Assembly: GCA_917880885.1 (NCBI GenBank)
Contig: OU862908.1
Coordinates: forward strand, 8,096,501 to 8,160,500
Direction: 5' to 3'
From: Limnephilus marmoratus
Lineage: Eukaryota; Arthropoda; Insecta; Trichoptera; Limnephilidae
DNA: 64,000 nucleotides
Shown piece after piece: positions 52,029 through 63,846 of this stretch; position 1 is the first letter of the stretch; each line of letters begins with the position of its first letter. The notes beneath the pieces are model-generated. The model worked only from the letters and a program-made list of their open reading frames with translations. It ran no database searches and was not told the origin of the DNA. The position numbers and the translations under genes are program-made.

Positions 52029-52439
52029 CAGAGAAACACGACAATCCAACTCCGTGTAATACTGGTGATGTCTACATAGGCTTGCCGCGCTAAGCTCGAC
52101 ATTTCTACCAAGCTGAGCTTAAAATCATCTGATATACCGGACCTAAGACACACAGCCGCATGTGTCGGTATTAATTTATTGACTAGCATTTAAAACCCCC
52201 CTCCGCAGATCTTGCTGCAGGGCCCTGCGGCGGCTTCTGGTTCGGCTTCGTCCAGTTAGAGTGTTGCTGACCATTTTATAAATCCGATAGGAACAGATTC
52301 CAAAAATAGCCCGTTCCTCGGATCCAATGCGATCCAGTGATAGCTAGTCACTGGGACAAAGTAACCGGGACAGGCAATGATGTCATGTATCTAATATTTA
52401 GCCGCGTGGTATTATTCTGATTCACAACCAAGTATTACC

Positions 52440-54155
52440 GTCAATCTTTCATTACAAGCACTCATTACACCAATCCACAAAAGCGGGGACAAAAATAACA
52501 TCACCAACTACAGGCCATCTCCAAACTCCCCATTGTCAGCAAGATCATGGAAAACATAGTTCTTGATCAACTTTTTCCAGCAGTACAAACAATCATATCT
52601 AAAAATCAACACGGCTTTTTCAGAAAACGGTCGGTCGAGACAAACCTTCTGGAATACACAGATTTTATTTTAAATTCTATGGGTGGTAAAAATCAAGTGG
52701 ACTCTATCTATAAGGATTTTTCAAAAGCTTTTGATAAAATTAACATTGAACTGCTTCTGAAGAAACTGTTAAAAATCGGGATTAATGGTGACCTTCTCAG
52801 ATGGATCAAATCGTATGTGACAAACAGAAGTCAAGCAGTTAGAGCTAAGGGATTCTCCTCCCTTTTTTTCAATATACCTTCAGGAATCCCGCAAGGATCA
52901 CATCTCGGACCTCTCTTGTTTATTTTATATATCAATGATATGAGTGAATGCTTTAAAAATTCCAAATTCCAAATTTTTGCTGATGACAATAAAATTTACA
53001 AAAAAATCACTAATATTAATGACAGCCTAGAATTGCAAGATGATATTAATAGGCTTGGAATATATTGTGCGAACAACCAACTGTTCCTTAACCTAGAAAA
53101 ATGTAACACAATATCATTCACCAAAAGCACAAACCCCCTAATATTTCCGTACAAAATCAATGACGTAGAGATAAAAAGATATTGTGAAGTGAAGGACTTA
53201 GGAATAATTATGGACTCCGGAATGTCTCTCCGAACACATATAAATTCCATCTGTGACAGGGCATACAAACTTCTAGGATTCATCATAAGAGTGACCAAAC
53301 CATTCAGGTCACCACACGTAATCAAAATACTGTATGTCTCTTTTGTTCGCTCAATATTAGAATTAGGATCAGTCATATGGAATCCCCAATACAAAGTTAA
53401 CATTGAAAGGTTAGAAAGAATTCAAAAAAAGATACTGAAACACCTAGACTTTAAATCCTTTCGAACATCAGAAAGCCTAAAAGACTCATTAACATTCCAT
53501 AATTTATCAACCTTAGAAGATAGAAGAAATATATCCGACCAGAAATTTCTATTCAAAATCATTAACAACGTTGTTGACAACAACTATCTTCTAGAACATA
53601 TTAATTTCCACTGTCCATATGAAACACAAGGTCAAACCAACTATTCCACATCCCACACTCAAAAACAAATTACACACAAAATTCATTTCTCCGAAGGACG
53701 TGCACAAAATACAATGATATCTTTTACGACGCTGATATTTTCCATTTGTCCTCGGGCCAATTTATTAAATTCATAATAGAAAAAATCAAAACAAATTGTT
53801 AATTATGAACTCTCCATCCCTGCTGCATGTTATATATTTTTTTTTTCATTTTCATTATGTTGGTTTTCCTTCTTTTTATAATAATAATAATATTTGGATG
53901 ATTTACATATCCCACATGCTTTAATTTGTGTATTTTTTTCATTTCTGTTGTACATATATATATTTTTCTCTTTTTCCTACCACTTTATGTTTTCTTTTAT
54001 GTTTTAATCTATGTTTATATACACATATATTATAAATTTTAGCGGAAACTTCGCTGGTTAATGCAACCGTGTAATATGTTACTCTATTATGAAAATATGT
54101 ATAACTCTTTGTTTCCTCAATAAACTAAAATAAAATAAAATTAAAAATAAATTAA
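52440..54155 (+). mobile_element. Non-LTR retrotransposon (Jockey/CR1-like), 5'-truncated, RT motifs intact
   Basis: An open frame of 409 codons (52547-53776) carries QHGFFRKRSVETNL, DFSKAFD (57-63), SGIPQGSHLGPLL (112-124), FADD (144-147), NQLFLNLEKCNTISF, VKDLGIIMDSGMSL, ILYVSFVRSILELGSVIW and NIERLERIQKKIL. Upstream coding (PIHKSGD-like, INNYRP-like) is present out of frame from about 52470. The catalytic Asp residues are kept. The 3' UTR ends with CTCAATAAACTAAAATAAAATAAAATT. It is related to but distinct from the element at 6510-8125. There is no endonuclease domain. Confidence 0.88.
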
Positions 54156-54214
54156 ATTACGGGTACGCTGAATAAAACTTGATTTTATTTATTGATAAAA
54201 AAATGTGTAATTAA

Positions 54215-54747
54215 GGATTCCATATATTAAAATCATGACCATGACTGACAAACACTTAATGCGAACTTAATTTTCAATTTTTTTCACTAAATTTTTCCGT
54301 TCATCTCATTGGAAAGTTTCACTAAGTCAGGTTTGTATGTTGTTATTCTTAATTTTAGGCACGATTCCAGGTTGTCATCAATAAGACAACTAACTTTACT
54401 CTTGATAAACTTCGTGCTTGAAAAAATTGTTAACATGAATATGTAGAACCGAAAAGGGAAAGAACAGCAAACGCGAGTTTTTTCAGCTGATCATAAGTCA
54501 GGAATACTATTCCACGCATTGAAGATGATCATGTCTTCCTTCTCCAGGTCTTTCAAAGCAGACCACTTGTGTTGTGAACTAAGCTTACATTTGTTCTTCT
54601 CCAATATTTCCAAATCAACACAAAGACGTTCAAATTTAGAGCCATATTTCCTTATTTTTTTAAATCCAGCAATTATATTTCAAAGACCCGCACTTGAGGG
54701 TCCAAAGAGTCGCATACGGCTCCGGAGCCGCACTTTGACGACCTCTG
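54215..54747 (-). pseudogene. hAT transposase C-terminal pseudogene with one TIR
   Basis: On the - strand from 54663: KKIRKYGSKFERLCVDLEIL, KWSALKDLEKEDMIIFNAWN, a stop, then after a frame change STKFIKSKVSCLIDDNLESC and LKLRITTYKPDL. This resembles the C-terminal end of GTF2IRD2/ZBED5-like hAT transposases (NFIKSKxRSRLTDENLESCL). The + strand right end CTTTGACGACCTCTG (54733-54747) looks like a hAT terminus (CAGAGGTCGTCAAAG). The opposite terminus was not found. Confidence 0.6.
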
Positions 54748-55654
54748 CCTAGCCGCAGAGAGACTCTGTAGGACCTAATGTAGGGGTCACACACAGCTAT
54801 AAAAGATAAAAGATAAAAGATCATCGCAGGCACAACATCGCTCGCCGTACAATCCCATACAGACCTGTCACACAGATGAAGCGCTCGAAGCTCAAAGTTG
54901 TACGCCGTAACGTTGCTCACGCGATATGCGAAAAGTATACGACCGCCTCTCCGCTGTAAACAGGAGAGGGGTCATTTTAATTACGGAGCTGCGTAAACGT
55001 GCGGATGACAGCTGTCATGTTGACAGATCCATTACAAAGAAATGACATTCCGCGGCAGCTCTCTCATTCATAATCTCGTAATAAAGAATACAATTTTTAA
55101 TTTGTCAAAAAAAAAATCACCGGAACCGGACCTTTCTTCATATTATGTAAATAGATTTAACTCACAGATACCTCCTTTGAGCGTTCGAATTTGAATTTTG
55201 GATCGTTTTGTAATACAATGGATGTGGACATGTAGAACCTACTAATAATAAAAATGTTAATTCATTTCGCAAAGAGCAATCATTCTTATTATTGGACAGA
55301 TATAAGTATTTACTTTAATAATATTGGCACTGAGCAATAAAATACAGAATAATAGAAGTCAATGCATAAAAACAGTGATAAATCAGAACCCTCTAGAGTG
55401 TCGCACAAATTTTCCACTATTATTTGTTTGTAGGTTTCATAATACCAATCGCTGCATTGGCTGTACATAACTACGTAGGTGTATTCTACTACACATACTA
55501 AATTATACACTCCTACAAGTTTAGAGTCATGCATTACTTGAGAACAAAGAATTGATTGAGTTAAGTTAGCCATCGTGAAATAATATTGTTATTGCATCTA
55601 CTTGGTTTATGTGTTGAAAATCTTTAATCAGCAGAACGTCCCTTTACCAGTTTA
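54748..55654. other. Intergenic, no gene recognised
   Basis: It contains the 30-bp motif TCACACACAGCTATAAAAGA (about 54787), which recurs at about 59434. Nothing else can be assigned. Confidence 0.3.
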
Positions 55655-55908
55655 CTGGATTTTTTTCAATTCAATTTATTCATTTTTAAAACATTACAAA
55701 ATAAAATTTCAATGCGTTTTAAAAGAGATAAAGTATAAGATACAAACAGATTTAAGCAATTTATACTCCAATGAAGCACAATCATACTAACAACAAAGCT
55801 TGTCGTCTGAATTTTGCTTCATTGATATTAAACATATCGATATTCGAAGTGATTTTATTTAACAACAAGACAGCTCTCCCGATGGCATAACCATTGGCAA
55901 GTTAGTTC

Positions 55909-57715
55909 CAGGGCCGGATCTACGAAATCTGGCGCCCTGTGCAGTAGGTACCGATGGCGCCCCCCCCTACATTTTTATTTTGATTAAAAATTCGTTCACC
56001 CCAATTTTACTTTTTATTTTTATTTAATTATTTTTTTTTACACTAATTTATCAAATAAAATCAAGACATATAAAAGGGTGTAACTTTTCCAAGTGACCTG
56101 GCGGTAGCTCTCACACTCGTTCTCATGGCAACGTACAACACAAGAATAGCATCTACAGCTTCTGACTAGCAACTAGAGGTGGGTAAGTTCTGCATTTTTC
56201 CGGAAGCCTCCGAGACTTGCTTCCTTTTAAAAGTACACGAGTTCTAGGAGCAGGTCCCGGGTCCGAGTTCTTAGGTGCGGACTGGGCACTGGGTATTGTT
56301 GCCGCGCACCGAAACGGGACGCACGGGTTCAAAGAACTCGGAACCAGGACCTACTCGTAGAACCCACACGATAACTCAGAACCCCGGAGTCGGACAAGAC
56401 CCGCACGAGGACTAGGACCCATTCAATGTAGGTACATTCAATGTACCTACATTGCACGGTCTTTTATTGAGAATTTAAATAAGTAAATTAATAAGCTGTA
56501 ATGCTTTACTATAAACTATTATTTTATAATGCACGTCACCCGTTGATTAACGATACCAGATAAGACGCTCTAATTAAGAACGATTCCGTGTCTAGCCGAA
56601 GCGGTCACGCACGTGTATGTCGATCAACGGACAGCGACCGAATGAACGCCCAGGCCCAGCCCACGTCTCGTGACCCAAGGGGAAGTGTCATTGGCGGGCC
56701 GCAGGTCGCGGGGAGTGTTCAACGGTTCACGCAGTTCCGAGAACTACCGAGACCCGCGACTCATGAGTGGAATGGTGAGTGACGCCGGACGGTAGTTCGT
56801 GGTTCCTGCTACTCAGTACTATTCATTAGCACCGGAGTACTCGCGGAGCAAGCCGGCGGCCACGGGGTGAGTCAGGAATGTATCGTAGTTCGTGAGTCCG
56901 GGAGTGGGCGGAATGAATGGATTGTGTCGCGATTCACGACATTCACGTAGCTCGGAACAAGGCGCTTGGGTTTAAAGGAACCCGGGACTTGTATTCGAGT
57001 GCCTAGTGGCTAGGAAAGCCGGCCCCGCGGCGCCGCGGTTTTCGCGCTTCGGCGTTGAGTTGCTCGGGGACCGCCGGATTTATTTGGATGCGAGTACTGG
57101 GACTGGGCCGGGTTCTCTGGGAGTAGTCGATTTGAAAAAGGAGTGGGAGTAGGAACCGCTTCCCGCAAAGGAGCGGATCACACGAGCCCATTCCAGCTGA
57201 ACTGACACATCGCTACTAGCAACAGGCAGTCCCGACGAGAGACAGAGAGCAGTGATAATAAGAATATAACCTCAAATTTGTACCTTGCATTTCCCCTGTG
57301 TTGAGCGAACAAACACTAAATACTGACGTATGGTATCAACGGCTTACGAACAAAAATACTGTGTTGTGATTGGTTATTGAATTTGGATCGCACCTATTCG
57401 TCGTAAAAGATGGTAAAAGATATATGGAAAAATAGATCTTACGTTTAAACTAAATATATGGAATTTGTAAAAAAATTCTGTAACTGACTATAAATTCGTA
57501 AGCCGTTGATACCAACCTGATGCGTGCGCATTCTGTTTCTTTGGAAAGTGTTGTTGTTTAGAGCGTAATAATTATTTTGTACTATGGGTAATTTTTAAAC
57601 GATGCAGGGAATATTATAACTAAATTTTAATACAATATTTATTTTCTCACGGCGCTCCTTCGGAGTTGGCGCCAGGTTTTTGCACGTTTTTGAACGTATG
57701 GTAGATCCGGCGCTG
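55909..57715 (-). mobile_element. hAT element, TTF type, family 2, copy 2 (inverted, non-coding)
   Basis: Ends CAGGGCCGGATCTACG and TAGATCCGGCGCTG are flanked by the perfect 8-bp TSD GTTAGTTC (55901-55908, 57716-57723). It is a reverse-orientation relative of 28149-29613 with most of the coding part deleted; its own length is about 757 bp because 56174-57215 is another element. Shared sequence includes GCGCACGCATC-type and GGCGCCAGGTTTTTGCACG blocks. Confidence 0.87.
56174..57215. mobile_element. hAT-like non-autonomous element, family 1, copy B
   Basis: The 1042-bp element is in the same orientation as copy A (3946-4889), with the same ends and a perfect 8-bp TSD CTAGCAAC (56166-56173, 57216-57223). 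Compared with copy A it has several insertions (for example around 56650-56740 and 56790-56840) and high identity elsewhere. It is nested in hAT family 2 copy 2. Confidence 0.88.
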
Positions 57716-58195
57716 GTTAGTTCTGCAAGCCGGGAGATAAAACAGTCAATGCTGTCGGTGACGGAGATAACCATCGGGCGCATAGAAACTAATGCTCTCC
57801 ATGATAGCCGAGTTTTCGAACCTTCCACGAATCAGTCTGAAGTAATGTGTTACAATGAGCATGGATGTGCCGTATAAGGTTTATACCAAGCATGCCCAAG
57901 AGACAGTGGGTTGGGTAGAGCCACGGGTAGTAGCCATACTTCCTCTGCAGGTAAAGAAATCTCAGAAATTTCTTCTGAACCCTCTCCAACATGAGGGAAT
58001 ACTTCACTTGGTGTGGGCTCCAAACCACCGACCCACTCTCAAGCCTACTCCTAACAGTCCTAACCAAAGCATTGTATAGTTCTGTGGGAACCCGGGTGTC
58101 TCTGAAGTTTCTCGCAGTGCGTAGGACGAAACCCAACATTCTCAGTGAAGTACTAGTATATTATGTGCTGAACCTGCGACTCCTGATAATAATTT

Positions 58196-59765
58196 AAGCA
58201 CCCCAATTGGACCCACATCAACCCTTCTCCTCCACCATACGAATGAGAAACAGAGCATCCATATACCAAATGCTTGTAATGTTGTCGGATAGATTCCTCA
58301 TGAATTCAGAAGATTCTAGCCTTCTATTTCGAACTGTGAAATGTGTAAATGTATTTGTACCTGCCTTTCTTCTTGAGTCATTGCCTTTATTGTTGCGGAT
58401 GAAGTGACCCCCTAAGTGAAGCCCCGATGAACTTGGTTGCTGAACCTGCACCACATGACACGACTGAACTGTGATCAGTAATAAGTACTTGATTGTGAAA
58501 AGTCCCACGCAACGATCTTGACCATAAATTTCTCTAGGTTCGCGTTCTCCGTTTGGCGAGCGACACGCGAAGTGTCTAATATCAGTGTATAGATAGGTAG
58601 GTACGTGATCCAGAAAGGATATTAGCCTAGCTGTCGATGGTACCCTGAAGCCTAAGACTTCTTCTCCAGCATCTAACTAACATTGGGCATCTAAACAAGT
58701 TGTTAATTTACAGCCTTTGGTAGGTTTCGAACCTCCGTTCGTTGGATGTCTCTCTAGGTGCTGAGAGTCAAGCGCTTCATACGCGGCGCTATTGGAGGCC
58801 CGTGCGTAGTCGTGAATTTACCGCATTATATTAGTAGGTACTGAGGACCGTCAACTAATACATTTTTGTGACGCATTTCCGTTTCATCCGAATTTCAAAT
58901 CGCTAACGGGGAAAAAGAAGTTTCACTTAAAAAAGTATCTACTTATTATCTTTTTAAACTTCAAGACAAGATACGTAGATGCGCTAGGTCTAGGAATGGC
59001 ATTTAGAAGGATGCAATTATCGGTATCATGATTCTATGTGGAATCTGACGGGACAGTGCCCTAAAAAACGCATGCGTCAGAATACTAAAAAAATGTATAC
59101 GTCACGCCGCTTATAGTAAAAGGCCCCTAGCGCTTGTGTGACTAGCGATGTCGACTGTCGACTGGCCGAAAGCCAACTCCAACGTCAAAGAGACTAGGAA
59201 ATTATAAATAATATACTTTTATTGCTAACGCACGCTGGTGACTAAAAAAATCATAAATACCTACGTAAGTTGAAATTGGATTTCGTCATTTTGAAGAGAT
59301 CACTTTTGTGTTCGCGCAGGAAAAAAATATGACACATTTTAGGGCTAATTTTCAGCGTTCAAGTGTCCAATCAAAAAAATCCATGTAAAGTTAGGGGTCA
59401 CGACTATAAGAGGCCTATAATCTTAATGCATGTGTCACACACAGCTATAAAAGATTAAAGATCATTTGGCTTAACCTATTTCAGCATTTCGTATATTCAG
59501 AATCTGATTATACGAAATGCTGCGAATTTCAGATAAAAAATCGGCGTTATGAAATTATTTCCTATATCTACTATTGGTCCGATTGCAATGATCTTTGGTG
59601 AGTTGTTGTGCGCACGCCCGCGAAGGTTTTCATATATACTGATGAGCTCTGGCGTTATGAAATTAGTAATAAAAAATTGCAATAAGTGGTACGCGAGAGG
59701 TTTGAAAACGGAATGTACCGTGACTATACGTATGGAAGGCGGGAGGGGGTTTACGAGATGAGAGA
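58196..59765. other. Intergenic, weak tRNA-like SINE at 58712-58805
   Basis: The - strand of 58712-58805 has GAGGTTCGAAACC (B-box-like) and GCTTGACTCTCAGCACC (anticodon-arm-like) but no closed cloverleaf. The rest shows no gene. Confidence 0.35.
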
Positions 59766-60095
59766 GTGGAGAGGGGAGAGGGGAGAGGGGAGAGGGGCGA
59801 GGGGAGAGGGGAGAGGGGAGAGGGGAGAGGGGAGAGGGGAGAGGGGAGAGGGGAGAGGGGAGAGGGGAGAGGGGAGAGGGGAGAGGGGAGAGGGGAGAGG
59901 GGAGAGGGGAGAGGGGAGAGGGGAGATGGGAGATGGGAGATGGGAGAGGGGAGAGGGGAGAGGGGAGAGGGGAGAGGGGAGAGGGGAGAGGGGAGAGGGG
60001 AGAGGGGAGAGGGGAGAGGGGAGAGGGGAGAGGGGAGAGGGGAGAGGGGAGAGGGGAGAGGGGAGAGGGGGGAGGGGAGAGGGGGGAGGGGGGAG
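59766..60095 (+). repeat. (GAGAGGG)n heptanucleotide satellite, about 330 bp
   Basis: Near-perfect repeats of GGGGAGA run through the interval with a GGGAGAT variant block at 59924-59946. The strand is purine-only, so triplex and G-quadruplex structures are possible. It keeps all three frames open on both strands and so generates false Gly/Glu/Arg- and Pro/Ser-rich ORFs. GGCATTTCAACAAATGCCGGGGACTCGCTAG|T follows, resembling a Helitron 3' end at about 60128. Confidence 0.92.
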
Positions 60096-60829
60096 GGGGC
60101 ATTTCAACAAATGCCGGGGACTCGCTAGTATTATGTACAAATAATTTTACATAAGGGAGTGTCATGTGATTGTGCTAGGCTAGTAAACCACTGACAATAA
60201 AAAAATCGAGTGCAGTTCACACGCGGTAGAAGTGAAACCACACAATCTCAACCAATAAGGGCCTTGAAAAGTGAGCACATTATCAAAGCGGCCAACGAGG
60301 TAAGGTTTCATTTTATCTCATTCTGTAGCAGGCTAAACCCTGTAGACGTCTCTTTTTAGTGTCGTTTCCATTTCATCCGAGTTTCAAATCACAACGGCCC
60401 TAAAGAAGTTTTACTTTAAAAATGAGTCTGTTGAGTGATACTGATGATTCATTGACAACTCCGAGATGGACATGTTTCATGTGATTTTGCTAGGTTAGTA
60501 AACACCACTGACAATAAAAAAATGAGTCAAGACTGTAGTGATGATTTATTGACAATCTGCGACAGTTTAGTTTTAAGTTTAGTGACCCACAATCAATACC
60601 TCCACTGCTTTGATCGCTAGTAGTAATAGGTAAATACACATCAGTCACCAGTCACCTGCTGACATTACTGTTATATAATAATCATATTATGTGCTATACG
60701 GTACCATACCTTATTAAGGTATTGTCAGACTACACTATAAAGTTGCAAGCGTTTTTGGGCTTGGCCTATATCACAGCTTATCCGATAAGCTGAAATAGGC
60801 CAAGTTACGAAAGCATAGCGCGCATAAAG

Positions 60830-61205
60830 ATATCGAGGTCTGACACAGACATTAAACACACTACATTTGGGAGGCGGATATGAGTACCGCCGCCCGGGGA
60901 ATCATTTATTGAATAACCAACAACTTGGGGTGCCCGGGTTAATGGGGTGTATCTAGGGTGGGTATCTAGGTCATAGCGACGGATGGATGGATTGCACCGC
61001 AGTGGGAGGGATGGACTTATTTGTCCGCCACTCCTGAACACATTGACCCCCAGATTCCTATCCACCCTTCATACCTTTTTCCTTCCCAGACTTGTCTCTC
61101 CTTCCTTTACCTACGAAAGCACAGCATCCCCAAAAATGACAGAGGTAATGAGGGAAACTTTTTTCCTCAGGGGCCTCTTGTGTGGAGATAATGTAAAAAA
61201 ATACT
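60830..61205 (+). repeat. Interspersed repeat family R1, SINE-like copy
   Basis: It runs from TTTGGGAGGCGGATATGAGTACC through AATCATTTATTGAATAACC, CACCGCAGTGGGAGGGATGG and CTGAACACATTGACCCCCAG to CTCAGGGGCCTCTTGTGTGG and an A-rich end (GTAAAAAAATAC). This copy gives the most complete picture of R1 and suggests a retroposon of about 370 bp. Upstream (60130-60830) and downstream (61205-61425) nothing is recognised. Confidence 0.6.
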
Positions 61206-61424
61206 AATTTTTTTGGTGCACGTGTGCGTGATTTTAAATTTTACCACTGCGTAATGTGGAAATTATTTTCAAAGTTAGAACTCGTATGTATAAATCCTGT
61301 CAGATATTTTAAAAATAAATAATTCTTCATTTGAAATGTGCATTTATTAAAATTTTGTTTAAGTTTGACAGATGCAGATAGACGTCGTAATATTTCAAAT
61401 TTAGTAACTTTTAAAAGGTAAATT

Positions 61425-61502
61425 TCTTCACTGGGACTCGAACCCAGAACTTCTACTCTATCCGGGACGTGCGTTTACCAATTCCGCCATTGCACCCTAC
61501 TG
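61425..61502 (-). repeat. tRNA-Leu-like SINE head
   Basis: On the - strand GCAATGGCGGAATTGGTAAACGC resembles a tRNA-Leu D-arm and GTTCTGGGTTCGAGTCCCAGT is a perfect B box/T-arm. The expected acceptor-stem pairing is not found, so it is scored as tRNA-derived. Confidence 0.5.
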
Positions 61503-62379
61503 TCAAACCGTCATAATAGTCATTCTCATATTTCAAATTATGGAATTAAAAATATTATCTTAAACTAGTTTTCGAGTCTCAGTTGCGACCATTATCTTTT
61601 TCTGTTTTTATGTGTCTTGTTCTCTTTCATATTTTCGTTTAGATTATTATTGTTATCTTCTTCTTCAATGATATATTACATTGATGGGAATAACCTTCAA
61701 AAGTTATAAAAAGAAAGCTTTTCTTATAAAATTGGGTAAATTTCTTCTTTTGAAAGGCAATGATCCTGAGACAAATGTATATATTTTTTAACACTTTCAG
61801 CTTCACAAATCCTACAAATATACCTAATACCCCGTGATTTTTCACGGGTCTGCGAGTAGGTTAGTAGGTAAGGTTGGTGGTACTAAAAAAAATCATTACA
61901 TAATATTATCTACATAGTTATGCTCCGTAAAACACCTACCATACACGGCGTAATAAAGGTTAGTAATTTATAATTTATAAACAAACTTTACAAAAACTCT
62001 TCTTGTTTATATCGTTGTAATAGGTAATAATAACAAAATTACTTTAACGGCTTATACTTTGACTAATTTTTAACTTGATTGTGATTAAATACTCTGTTAT
62101 ATTATCGAACTCATTTGTCCTCTCCGTGATAGTTTACTGAAGTATCTGACATTATTTGTAGCAGTATAAAGTATTTTGTCTTCTTAAATTGAATTTTGCA
62201 GAAATTCTGACGATAATCCAACTGGTCAAAATGGAATTGTTTTGAACACAGATAATAGACACAAAGGGTTTTGAATATTAATTTTAGTGCGGTTTAAGTC
62301 GGTAGTGCGTATTTTTGTTTGAAATCAACTTCGCTATGTATTCAAGATATATAAATTACACATATATTAAGAACCCACT

Positions 62380-62612
62380 CATTATTATTATTTGTTATAC
62401 ATATATTATGCTATCTGCAGCTCTAAAACTATTTTTTTTTCTCTTTATTGTATAATGCTATACTTTTTACTTACCAGCTTTACTTCTATGTACCATGTGA
62501 AAAGTTTTCTTTGTCATCTAAAAACACCTGTATGTACTAAAATATATAAAAAAAATGTAAATGTATGTAAAAGCCCATAAGGGCATTAATGATTAATAAA
62601 TAAATAAAAATA
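62380..62612 (+). mobile_element. LINE 3' UTR fragment
   Basis: TGTAAAAGCCCATAAGGGCATTAATGATTAATAAATAAATAAAAAT parallels the tail at 8066-8100 (AAAAGCCCTCTGGGCG-TTGAATAAATAAATAAA), including the small GCCC-GGGC hairpin. Only non-coding sequence remains. Confidence 0.6.
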
Positions 62613-62854
62613 ATTCATTTCAATATTCTTCCCAGAACTTTGTGACTTTACCTAGGCCTTGGAAAATTGTAAACAACATAACAATTAAATGAATGATTTG
62701 CAGTTATTAAAAAGCAGTTACCATAAAAATAACGGTTTATTTATATATGTTAACTCGTTGGCCTAGATATTTAATCAGCTACACCTTTCTTACCTTTCAA
62801 GGGCAACAACATTGTCTTGGAACATCGGCATAACTTTGATGAAAAAACCACCCT

Positions 62855-63020
62855 AAAAGTACAACCGCAGCGGGTGGCAGGTTGTCGGGTGTCGGGGAGG
62901 GTTAACTTAAGGTGACGCACTTGCCCGCGCCCGGCGTCAGGTCGGGTGGGTGTCCGGTGCCCACCTGTCACCCTGACTGACCACGTGACAGGGCGGCCAC
63001 CACCACCGTCCCACACAACT
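62855..63020. promoter_or_regulatory. GC-rich block with CACGTG E-box
   Basis: An isolated GC-rich block in AT-rich DNA contains GACGCACTTGCCCGCGCCCGGC, CACCTGTCACC and ACCACGTGACAGGG (E-boxes near 62961 and 62981). It could be a promoter or enhancer of a gene outside the window. The 81-codon open frame across it has no domain. Confidence 0.3.
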
Positions 63021-63846
63021 GACCTCCATCAGCCATCAGTTCCCAATAGCCAATAGCCACGTCCCTAGGGCCGAGTGCTTTTGATTGATTCCCATGTACC
63101 TACATATTGTAAATATTATGTTTGGTACATTTTTTACAAAGTACATAAATTTAATACGGTACCATTTCAGATAATTAAATAAAACGGTAGGTATTCGTTT
63201 TTTATGCTTCCCTTCAGCTCGCTTAAATTCCTCGCTCTGGGTTCGGAGGTTGAGGATTTAAAATCCAGTCGGGTCAAATGAAAATCTGTCAAAGTTTTGT
63301 AGATTTTTACAAACATTTTAAATCCTGGAAGTTGACCCGAACAACATACATTTTGCCCTTTAGAAATTTGGCGTATTTTTCAGAAGGTCAAAATATTTCT
63401 GCTTTACAATAAAATGCAAATAAATGAATATTTCTAAACACATTCCAAAACTAAAAACTGTTTTTGAAAGGTGATGAAATACGCTTTCAATTTTATAATT
63501 CAAAATAAACACACAACTTTTGAAATATTAAAATTTTTAGTGCAAAAATAAAAAAAATTTAAAAATGGCTCACCTTAATTTTAACTAAAATTACAGATAA
63601 TACTGATATAAAACTAAAACGCACACATATTTTATGAAGTAAATATATTGAAAACGTTATATCTACCCACTTTTATGTTGTTTCTTGTAAAATTAATTAA
63701 TAAAAAATTTCCGAGGTTTCATACCTTTTTTTGGATTGCGGTCGGAAATTCCATAATATAAATTCTTTTGACAATTATCTTAAGCCGGGTTCTTACGACC
63801 GAAAACACAAACAATAAGTACATCAAAAACCCCGAGCGGGGTCTCC

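Larger units (their letters stand above)
55655..58195 (-). mobile_element. Non-LTR retrotransposon 3' fragment interrupted by nested hATs
   Basis: On the - strand from about 58139: MLGFVLRTARNFRDTRVPTE, YNALVRTVRSRLESGSVVWS, LMLERVQKKFLRFLYLQRKY and HAHCNTLLQTDSWKVRKLGY. After the insert (55909-57715) comes MPSGRAVLLLNKITSNIDMF-like coding and a tail near AATAAATTGAATTGAA at 55670. It has C-terminal RT motifs of the same general type as 6510-8125. It is 5'-truncated. Confidence 0.72.

Noticed and set aside
59497..60165. 222-aa Pro/Ser-rich and 152-aa Gly/Glu/Arg-rich open frames
   Set aside because: They arise solely because the heptamer satellite has no stop codon in any frame on either strand.
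61425..61502. tRNA-Leu gene
   Set aside because: A-box- and B-box-like sequence is present, but the acceptor stem does not pair and no proper anticodon arm can be drawn; SINE head preferred. The same reasoning applies to 11960-12030, 31385-31450, 43261-43352 and 44340-44420.
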